From assembly GCF_014193655.1 (NCBI RefSeq), contig NZ_JACHZQ010000001.1:496001-560000 (forward strand): a DNA stretch of 64,000 nucleotides. The letters run 5' to 3'. Source of the DNA: Rhizobium sp. BK313 (GTDB lineage: Bacteria > Pseudomonadota > Alphaproteobacteria > Rhizobiales > Rhizobiaceae). Of this stretch, positions 58,414 to 64,000 are shown one piece after another. How positions within the stretch are numbered: the first letter of the stretch is position 1; the number at the start of each line of letters is the position of its first letter. The position numbers were made by a program, and so were the translations under genes. The notes under the pieces are model-generated. The model was not told the origin of the DNA. It did no database searches and worked only from the letters and a program-made list of their open reading frames with translations.

Positions 58414-58707
58414 ATGACTACGTATATCGTTCTGATCAATTGGACCGAACAGGGGATACGCAACGTAAAAGAGTCGCCACGGCGGCTGGATGCTGCCAAG
58501 AAGCAGTTGGGAGAGATGGGCGGTTCGTTCAAGCAATTTTTCCTGACCATGGGTGAGTATGACATGGTCGCTGTTTGCGAGGCGCCCGATGATGCGGTGG
58601 TTGCCCGTTTCTCTCTGACGCTCGGGATGGGTGGCAACGTGCGTACGCGTACATTGAAAGCTTTTCCAGAGGCCGCTTATCGCGAAATCATCGCCTCCTT
58701 GGGATAG
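58414..58707 (+). CDS. GYD-domain small protein
   Basis: A 97-residue ferredoxin-like alpha/beta protein. The family name motif appears as MGEYDMVAVCEAPDD, after YIVLINWTEQGIRNVKESP. The C-terminal LKAFPEAAYREIIASLG is also typical. GYD proteins are common and uncharacterised. The ATG at 58414 has a very strong GAGGAGGTG upstream, which decides the start over an upstream frame extension. Two small hairpins follow. Confidence 0.88.
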   Translation: MTTYIVLINWTEQGIRNVKESPRRLDAAKKQLGEMGGSFKQFFLTMGEYDMVAVCEAPDDAVVARFSLTLGMGGNVRTRTLKAFPEAAYREIIASLG

Positions 58708-58739
58708 TGCGGGGATGATCTTGCCACTTTGAAAGTGGT

Positions 58740-58767
58740 AACCCGGCCAGCGGAGGCTGACCGGGTT
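58740..58767. terminator. Hairpin between GYD and DJ-1/PfpI genes
   Basis: AACCCGG (58740-58746) pairs with CCGGGTT (58761-58767), with an inner CAGC/GCTG stem. It lies between convergent genes. A smaller CCACTTT/AAAGTGG stem at 58724-58738 precedes it. Confidence 0.7.
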
Positions 58768-58794
58768 GGAGGGGAAACGTGGCCGCGAACGATA

Positions 58795-59676
58795 TTACAG
58801 CGATTTAGCAGCGTTCAGCTTTGCCACGAAAGCGTCCCCGAAAGCATCCGATGAGAAGGGCTGCTGGCCGCTCACCACTTCGCGATCCTCGACGACATTG
58901 ACCTGCCAGGCGCCGATACGATCGACATGGGCGCCGGCTTGGGCCAGCGCGTCCGCGGCATAGAACTGGACCGAACCGCCGAGCTGATTGCCTTGGCCCT
59001 CGATCGCGTGCTCCTCACCCGACGAGAACACCGTCAGCCGATAGCCGGCATAGGGCCAGCCGGCGGCAAGTTTGGCGGTTGCGTTGAAATCGCCGGCAAC
59101 CATCGCTTTACGGAAGGCGACGGGATCGGCGAGCGTCGACAGCAGCGCCGTCGGGCCATGGCAGATAATGCCTGTGGGGCGGCCGGAGGTATGGAAACTT
59201 GTCAGGATCTTGCCGAGCGTTTCATCCTGCGACAAGTCCTGCATCGGCGCATGGCCGCCGGGAATGAAGATGCCGACATAGTCGCTTGTGCCCTCAGCCA
59301 AGATTGCGGCCAGTGTTTTCGGGTGATGCAGCTCCTTGATCCCTTCGACATATTTCACGGCGTCCGCACGTGCTGCCTCGTTGCCACCATAGAACATCTT
59401 GTCATTCGAGACCGGATCAAAGCTGGGATCGTCACCCTTCGGATCGGCAAAGACCGGCGTATAACCGGCATCGACGATCTTACGAAGGGGAATTTCCAAT
59501 TCATCGAGGTAGTAGCCGGTATGGTAGCTCTTGCCGTCGCGGAGTTCGAGCTGGTGGGCGCTGGACAGAATGACCAGCACCTTGCCGTGTTCCTGCGCGA
59601 AAGCGGTCACCGGCAGGGTAACCGCAGACAGAAGCAAGGCAGTGGAAAGAGCAAGTTTTTTCAGTGCATTAGGCAT
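58795..59676 (-). CDS. Exported DJ-1/PfpI-family protein
   Basis: A 293-residue member of the DJ-1/PfpI (class I glutamine amidotransferase-like) superfamily, close to the Hsp31/glyoxalase III-like branch. The nucleophile Cys is in GIICHGPTALLS, with the acidic and His partners in IFIPGGHAPMQDL and the C-terminal region. Residues 1-25 (MPNALKKLALSTALLLSAVT...) are a signal peptide ending TAFA, so it should act in the periplasm, unlike most relatives. AAGGAC precedes the ATG at 59676. It follows the quinone-reductase-like gene on the same strand by 159 bases. Candidate roles are glyoxalase, deglycase or chaperone. Confidence 0.85.
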   Translation of the reverse strand: MPNALKKLALSTALLLSAVTLPVTAFAQEHGKVLVILSSAHQLELRDGKSYHTGYYLDELEIPLRKIVDAGYTPVFADPKGDDPSFDPVSNDKMFYGGNEAARADAVKYVEGIKELHHPKTLAAILAEGTSDYVGIFIPGGHAPMQDLSQDETLGKILTSFHTSGRPTGIICHGPTALLSTLADPVAFRKAMVAGDFNATAKLAAGWPYAGYRLTVFSSGEEHAIEGQGNQLGGSVQFYAADALAQAGAHVDRIGAWQVNVVEDREVVSGQQPFSSDAFGDAFVAKLNAAKSL

Positions 59677-59773
59677 AAGCGGGTCCTTTCCCGTGTTGGC
59701 GCAGGTTCCCGGGAGCAGGTGATCCTCAGAAATGAAACTCTGCGCGAAATTAAATGGCATGCAGTATTCGTCG

Positions 59774-59790
59774 CGCGCCGTTTCGGCGCG
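59774..59790 (-). terminator. GC hairpin between the MDR reductase and DJ-1/PfpI genes
   Basis: CGCGCCG (59774-59780) and CGGCGCG (59784-59790) flank TTT. A compact stem with no U tract, so it is at best a weak terminator or RNA-stability element. Confidence 0.35.
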
Positions 59791-59835
59791 GCGTGGGGCA
59801 GCGAGATCCAAAATTAGGTGATGTTGTCTGGGCGT

Positions 59836-60807
59836 TTAGTCGCCGGAAATATCCAGCAGGACCTTGCCACCGCGTTTGGCGTGCACGATGGCATCCTTGA
59901 TGGCTGTCAGCGGATAGGTTGCCGCGACCGGCACATGCAGTTTTCCGGCGGTGACAAGGTTTGCCGATTGCTGGATCAAGGCTGGAAACTTGGCGGCGTA
60001 TTGCTCGTGACCCAGGAAGAAGCTCCTGATCGTCAGCGCCTTGTAAATCAGGTCGCCGGGATTGAGCGCAATAGGCGCGCCGCTCATGGCACCGTAGCTG
60101 ACAAGCATGCCGCCGTGGGAAAGAATGGCGCCTAGCATGGCTGTGGCCGGCCCGCTCAGGCAATCAAGGGCGAGAGCTATCTCGGCATTGTCGATTGACG
60201 CTTTGGCGCGCTCGACGATATCAGGCCCGTCAACCAAAACGACATCACCGCCTGCGGCTTTCAATTCCGCCACCAGCTCTTCGCGACGAACGATATTGAC
60301 GGTCTTCAGGCCGCGCTCTTGCGCATAAGCGATTACCGATCGGCCGACGCCGGAATTGGCTGCACTTTGGACGATCCAGTCGCCGGGCTTCAGCGTTCTG
60401 AATTCGCTTAGCAGCAGGGCAGCAGTCACCGGGTTGACCGCGAGCATTGCCAATTGCTTCAGGTCGGCATGCTGTGGCAGGGCGGCCAGGCTTTTGGCGG
60501 GGATGACCAGACGCTCACGCCACAGGAAGCTTGACAGCGGTGGCACAACCCGATCCCCAATTTTGACATTGGTCACGCCATCGCCGACGGCGAGCACGAT
60601 GCCAACGCCCTCGTTGCCAATGACGCTCGGCAGGGTGGGGCGCAGCGCATAATAGCCCATGGCGAGCAGCAGATCGGCCGGGTTGATCGGCGAGAATTCG
60701 ACGCCGATGAGAACCTCGCCCGGCCCCGGTGCCGACGGCTCGGGAAGATTGACGAGTTCCAGGTTTTCGGCGGGATCGCCATAGGCATTCAGATGGATGG
60801 CAAGCAT
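59836..60807 (-). CDS. Quinone oxidoreductase/2-enoyl thioester reductase-like MDR protein
   Basis: A 323-residue zinc-independent medium-chain reductase. FSPINPADLLLAMGYYALRP, GNEGVGIVLAVGDGVT and VNPVTAALLLSEF resemble the enoyl-thioester reductase (MECR/ETR1) branch. The NADPH motif is SAANSGVGRSVIAYA. It reduces an activated double bond, probably of an acyl thioester or quinone. It is downstream of a TetR gene on the same strand, with a perfect TGACCGGTCA operator 75 bases before its start. TetR control is therefore very likely. Confidence 0.87.
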   Translation of the reverse strand: MLAIHLNAYGDPAENLELVNLPEPSAPGPGEVLIGVEFSPINPADLLLAMGYYALRPTLPSVIGNEGVGIVLAVGDGVTNVKIGDRVVPPLSSFLWRERLVIPAKSLAALPQHADLKQLAMLAVNPVTAALLLSEFRTLKPGDWIVQSAANSGVGRSVIAYAQERGLKTVNIVRREELVAELKAAGGDVVLVDGPDIVERAKASIDNAEIALALDCLSGPATAMLGAILSHGGMLVSYGAMSGAPIALNPGDLIYKALTIRSFFLGHEQYAAKFPALIQQSANLVTAGKLHVPVAATYPLTAIKDAIVHAKRGGKVLLDISGD

Positions 60808-60881
60808 CTTACATTCCTCAACTCAAATTTTGGGTCGCCCGCCACGCTCGGCCGGCTCCCCGTTCAGATGATGTTTTAAAT

Positions 60882-60893
60882 GTGACCGGTCAC
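60882..60893. promoter_or_regulatory. TetR operator copy 1, GTGACCGGTCAC
   Basis: A 12-base perfect palindrome in the upstream region of the reductase gene. The same TGACCGGTCACTTT sequence occurs upstream of the TetR gene. Confidence 0.75.
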
Positions 60894-61001
60894 TTTGAAA
60901 TGTCAAACGAAAAATTTGTATCCTTGAATGAGACCGCTAAAACCCAGGGAGGGGAAGCGGGCAAGTGAGGGGTAGTTTGTCGGTTGAAGCGGAAGGCGGC
61001 C

Positions 61002-61574
61002 TTATTTCAGCAATGCGCCAAAGCAGATGGTAAAGAATTCGTCCAGCGGCTGTCGATTTCGAACGACGCGCAAGCGAATAACCGCGCCTTCCCAACTATT
61101 TACCAGAAAGCGTGCCAACAGGTCGGCATCCTGCCGCGGGTCGATTTCGCCGGCCGCCTGAGCGCTGCGCAATACAGAAGCGATAGCGTCGGTCCAGCGT
61201 GTCAAGGCATCGAACAGGGCTTCGCGTATCGCGGGATAGGTATCTGCCATCTCCGTCGCGAAATTGCCAATCATGCAGCCGCGATTGAAGTCCCATCCCT
61301 CCAGCCTGTCGGCCAAGAACTCGAAATGCTGCCGTAATCGCTGGAGGGGTGGTTTGGTTTCATCGAATAGAAGATCGCCGCGACCGACCTCCTCGTATCG
61401 CGCCAACACCTCGAGTGCCAATGCCTCCTTCGTCTTGAAATGATTGAAGAAAGAGCCTTTCGGCACACCGGCGGCTTCGGTGATGTCCTGAATGGAGGAG
61501 CCTTGAAACCCCTGAGAAAAAAGGGTCTCATATCCGGCATCCACCAATTTTCCGCGCACGCTGGGTCTGGGCAT
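61002..61574 (-). CDS. TetR-family repressor
   Basis: A 190-residue regulator. The helix-turn-helix at about 8-55 includes GFQGSSIQDITEAAGVPKGS and FFNHFKTKEALALEVL. The C-terminal ligand domain has RGCMIGNFATEM, with a cysteine, as in the NemR/AcuR-like TetR branch that senses electrophiles. The ATG at 61574 has AGGATA upstream. It is followed by the MDR reductase on the same strand, and TGACCGGTCA operators stand before both genes, so it probably represses itself and the reductase. Confidence 0.9.
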   Translation of the reverse strand: MPRPSVRGKLVDAGYETLFSQGFQGSSIQDITEAAGVPKGSFFNHFKTKEALALEVLARYEEVGRGDLLFDETKPPLQRLRQHFEFLADRLEGWDFNRGCMIGNFATEMADTYPAIREALFDALTRWTDAIASVLRSAQAAGEIDPRQDADLLARFLVNSWEGAVIRLRVVRNRQPLDEFFTICFGALLK

Positions 61575-61611
61575 GACAATATATCCTAATAGAAGCTGCA
61601 CTCAAATTTAT

Positions 61612-61623
61612 ATGACCGGTCAC
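61612..61623. promoter_or_regulatory. TetR operator copy 2, TGACCGGTCA
   Basis: TGACCGGTCA at 61613-61622 is a perfect palindrome 39 bases upstream of the TetR start. It shares the core and the flanking CACTTT with the copy at 60882. Confidence 0.75.
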
Positions 61624-61827
61624 TTTAACACAAGCCAATCGATTCGGCGACTTTCCGATGCCGTCAATTTACCGCAAATGGCGCGGAGGAAACCCTAAGG
61701 TTCGGCATCACAAGGTCAGGCCGGCCATTGCGCGTATCGCTTGCCAGCCATGTCATCTCGTTGCTTGACCTTCGTTCGGTTTTGACAAACCTGAAACTCC
61801 CATCATGTAGGCAAAGGAATTTTCAGC

Positions 61828-62757
61828 ATGCGTATTCTCGTGGTTGGCGCCGGTGGCATTGGCGGATATTTCGGGGGCAGGCTGGCGGCGGCCGCACGTG
61901 ACGTTACCTTTCTGGTGCGGCCGAAGCGGGCGGAGATTTTGCGCGAGAAAGGCCTTGTCATCCGCAGCCCGCTGGGCAACGTCCATATCGCCGCGCCGAA
62001 ACTCGTCACTGCCGATGAACTTGGCGAGACCTTCGACCTCATTTTGCTGAGCTGCAAGGCCTATGATCTCGAAGATGCCATAGCCTCCTTTGCGCCGGCT
62101 GTTGGACCTGAAACGGCAATCCTGCCGCTCTTGAACGGCATGGCGCATCTCGGCCGGCTGGAGACGCGGTTCGGCGCCGAAGCTGTGCTCGGTGGCACCT
62201 GCTTCATCTCGACCACGATCGGGCCGGACGGCGAAATCCTGCATATGAACGACCTCCACCGCCTGACCTATGGCGACCGCCGTGGCGGCATGCCGGCGAG
62301 GATCGACGCAATCGCAGCGGCCTTTGCCGATGCCGGCTTCACGGCGCAGGCGAGCGAGACGATCCTCAGCGACATGTGGGAAAAGTGGATTTTCATCGCG
62401 GCGACAGCCGGTATGACCTGTCTGATGCGCTCCTCCATCGGCGACTTCGTTGCCGCGGGCGCCGGCAATCTGGCATTGAAGCTGATCGACGAATGCGCCG
62501 AGATCGCCGCGGGGCACGGCTTCGCACTCTCCAAGGCGGCGGACGAGCGCATCCGCGAAAATCTGACACGTGCCGGTTCGCCAATCACCGCTTCGATGCT
62601 GCGTGACATCCAGGCGGGCGGCCGCATCGAAAGCGACCAGATCATCGGCGATTTCCTGAATCGCGCCGATCCGGTGAAGCGGCCGTCCTACTTCATGCTA
62701 GAGACGGTTTATGCGCATCTCAAGGCTTACGAGGTGCGGCGAGCGCGGGAGGGTTGA
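61828..62757 (+). CDS. panE: 2-dehydropantoate 2-reductase-family protein
   Basis: A 309-residue NADPH-dependent ketopantoate reductase-like enzyme. The N-terminal dinucleotide motif is ILVVGAGGIGGYFGGRL. The catalytic Lys is likely in LSCKAYDLEDA or in the EKWIFIAATAGM helix, with the conserved Asn in LLNGMAHL. The C-terminal helical domain ends with TASMLRDIQAGGRIESDQI and GDFLNRA, which is the family signature. Pantothenate synthesis is the textbook role, but rhizobia often carry several PanE-like genes, so the symbol is provisional. A GST gene follows after 76 bases. Confidence 0.82.
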   Translation: MRILVVGAGGIGGYFGGRLAAAARDVTFLVRPKRAEILREKGLVIRSPLGNVHIAAPKLVTADELGETFDLILLSCKAYDLEDAIASFAPAVGPETAILPLLNGMAHLGRLETRFGAEAVLGGTCFISTTIGPDGEILHMNDLHRLTYGDRRGGMPARIDAIAAAFADAGFTAQASETILSDMWEKWIFIAATAGMTCLMRSSIGDFVAAGAGNLALKLIDECAEIAAGHGFALSKAADERIRENLTRAGSPITASMLRDIQAGGRIESDQIIGDFLNRADPVKRPSYFMLETVYAHLKAYEVRRAREG

Positions 62758-62833
62758 GACGCTAGAGCTGACCATTGACCGCGACGGCCGAGTCCGAGAA
62801 GATGTCGGTTGATGAACCGAATGGCGTTGAGAC

Positions 62834-63490
62834 ATGGAAAAGCCTTGCCTTTTTGGCGCGGACTATAGCGTCTACGTGCGAATTGCGCGGCTCGCGCTGC
62901 TTGAAAAGGGTGTCGATCATCAGCGGGTGCCGATCGACATTTTTGCTGAGGGCGGGCCGTCGGCATCCTATCTGGAGCGGCACCCATTCGGCCGGATTCC
63001 AGCCTTCGAGCACGGTGATTTTCGTCTCTATGAGACGGCGGCGATCACACGCTATGTCGATGAGGCATTCGATGGGCCGCGCCTGCAGCCTGTAGCGCCT
63101 CGGCAGCGGGCGCGAATGAACCAGATCGTCAGCATAGCCGACGGATATCTCTATCCTCATCTCGTGTGGGGCGTTTGTGTGGAACGGGTCTCGAAGCCCG
63201 CAAAGGGCATTGCCGCCGACGAAGAGCGGATTGCTGCGAGCCTTTCCAAAGCCGCAATCAGCCTTGCCGCTCTGTCCGATCTGATCGGCGACAGTCCCTG
63301 GTTTTGCGGCTTGGACCTGACGCTTGCCGATCTCTATGTGGCGCCGATGTTCGACTATTTTCTCATGGCACCTGAGGGACGCGACATGATCGCGCCTCAT
63401 CCGAACCTGGCATCGTGGTGGTCGCGTATCGCTGTCCGGCCAAGCATCGCAATGACAAGTTTCAGCAAACCGGAAGAGCGGCACGCATGA
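62834..63490 (+). CDS. Glutathione S-transferase family protein
   Basis: A 218-residue soluble GST. The N-terminal thioredoxin-like domain (about 1-80) has LEKGVDHQRVPIDIFA, HPFGRIPAFEHGDFRLYETA and the glutathione-binding ETAAITRYVDEAF. The helical domain follows, with GLDLTLADLYVAPMFDYF. It resembles the Phi/Beta type. Its stop overlaps the ATG of the AraC gene (ATGA at 63487-63490), so the two are coupled. The substrate is unknown. Confidence 0.87.
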   Translation: MEKPCLFGADYSVYVRIARLALLEKGVDHQRVPIDIFAEGGPSASYLERHPFGRIPAFEHGDFRLYETAAITRYVDEAFDGPRLQPVAPRQRARMNQIVSIADGYLYPHLVWGVCVERVSKPAKGIAADEERIAASLSKAAISLAALSDLIGDSPWFCGLDLTLADLYVAPMFDYFLMAPEGRDMIAPHPNLASWWSRIAVRPSIAMTSFSKPEERHA

Positions 63491-64000
63491 AGCCCGGTCA
63501 GTTCAGGATGTTTCGCTCTTCCATCGCCGGCATCGAAGCCGTGGCGGCGGAGACGGGGCATAGTTTTCCCAGGCATACACATGATCAGTTCGGCCTCGGC
63601 GTCATCGAGCGCGGTGCGCAGATATCGCTGAGCGGGCGTGGCGTAGTGCGGGCCGAGGCCGGCGACATCATCACCCTTAATCCGAACGAGGTGCATGACG
63701 GCATGCCGGTTGGAGAGAGCCGGGCTTGGTCGATGCTCTATTTCGATCCGCGACTGATTGCCGATCTCTTGGACGATATCGGCGTAGATGACGCTCGTGG
63801 CTCGGAATTTCCTTCCCCCGTCATTCGCTACGGGCAGGCGGCAGCGCATTTCAGGACGCTGTTTTCGATGGTGATCGTCCAGGATGGCGCGGAGGCTGGG
63901 CTGCGGCGGGATGGATTGTTGCTATCGCTTGTTGCCGATGTGATGCGCGAGCAGCGGCACGCGGATGACGATGTCACGGCTCCCGCCGCGATCATGCGTG
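63487..64000 (+). CDS. AraC-family regulator, N-terminal part (truncated by window end)
   Basis: The frame begins at ATG 63487, overlapping the GST stop, and runs off the right edge after 171 complete codons. It reads MKPGQFRMFRSSIAGIEAVA, then SFPRHTHDQFGLGVIERGAQ, GDIITLNPNEVHDGMPVGE and AWSMLYFDPRLIADLL. This is the cupin-like ligand-binding domain of AraC regulators, with the His-x-His and ITLNPNEVHDG motifs. The C-terminal helix-turn-helix domain lies beyond the window. Translational coupling suggests it is made with the GST. Confidence 0.82.
   Translation, partial: MKPGQFRMFRSSIAGIEAVAAETGHSFPRHTHDQFGLGVIERGAQISLSGRGVVRAEAGDIITLNPNEVHDGMPVGESRAWSMLYFDPRLIADLLDDIGVDDARGSEFPSPVIRYGQAAAHFRTLFSMVIVQDGAEAGLRRDGLLLSLVADVMREQRHADDDVTAPAAIMR

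Overview
The window is chromosomal DNA of a Rhizobium-type alphaproteobacterium. It is GC-rich and gene-dense, with no prophage, insertion sequence, tRNA, rRNA or CRISPR array recognised. The assignment rests on several rhizobial signatures: an LsrB-type LysR gene followed by two tandem AbcR-type small RNAs, an LpsB/LpcC core mannosyltransferase convergent with an lrp-led glycosyltransferase operon and next to greA, carA and carB separated by about 9 kb, BA14K and DUF1236 envelope proteins, and the order dnaG, recQ, kbl-tdh, rpoD. I cannot name the species.

Layout. 1-4.1 kb: start of a MarR regulator divergent from an ilvE-type aminotransferase, then small exported proteins, a metallo-hydrolase and a cold-shock protein. 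4.6-10 kb: a DMT exporter, an exported PQQ-type sugar dehydrogenase, and a class GN sortase coupled to its LPQTA-tailed VIT/vWA substrate. 10.4-19.4 kb: aspartate aminotransferase, a Ca2+/H+ antiporter, a LysR-GrpB pair divergent from an NAD-binding reductase, an APH(6)-like kinase, an OYE reductase and an ArsR-MFS operon. 19.4-26 kb: two AbcR-like RNAs, lsrB-trxB, lrp with two envelope-sugar genes, lpsB and greA. 26-32 kb: DHA2 exporter divergent from LysR, then carB. 32.4-41.2 kb: a YgiB/YgiC-like pair, a zinc metallopeptidase, aldo/keto reductase divergent from LysR, TetA-like and MATE exporters, and an EVE-domain protein. 41.3-44.7 kb: carA, a YqeY protein, an unrecognised protein and a small exported protein beside two strong hairpins. 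45.3-55 kb: dnaG, recQ, an SDR, kbl-tdh and rpoD. 55.4-64 kb: a TonB-like DUF930 protein, a DMT exporter, a GYD protein, an exported DJ-1/PfpI protein, a TetR-reductase unit with twin operators, a ketopantoate-reductase-like gene, a GST and a truncated AraC gene.

How the parts work together. Housekeeping genes (carAB, dnaG, rpoD, greA, trxB, aatA, ilvE) are interleaved with small regulator/exporter or regulator/reductase units, each with its own palindromic operator. Two envelope themes stand out: LPS core assembly (lrp, two sugar-transfer genes, lpsB), with the LsrB and AbcR regulators close by, and the sortase/VIT-vWA pair. The sortase pair is the least characterised functional module here. 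Convergent genes are usually separated by perfect hairpins that can act as terminators in both directions.

Limits: everything was read by eye from the sequence. Family names rest on recognised motifs and remembered family sequences, not on database searches. RNA ends, promoters and operators are predictions.
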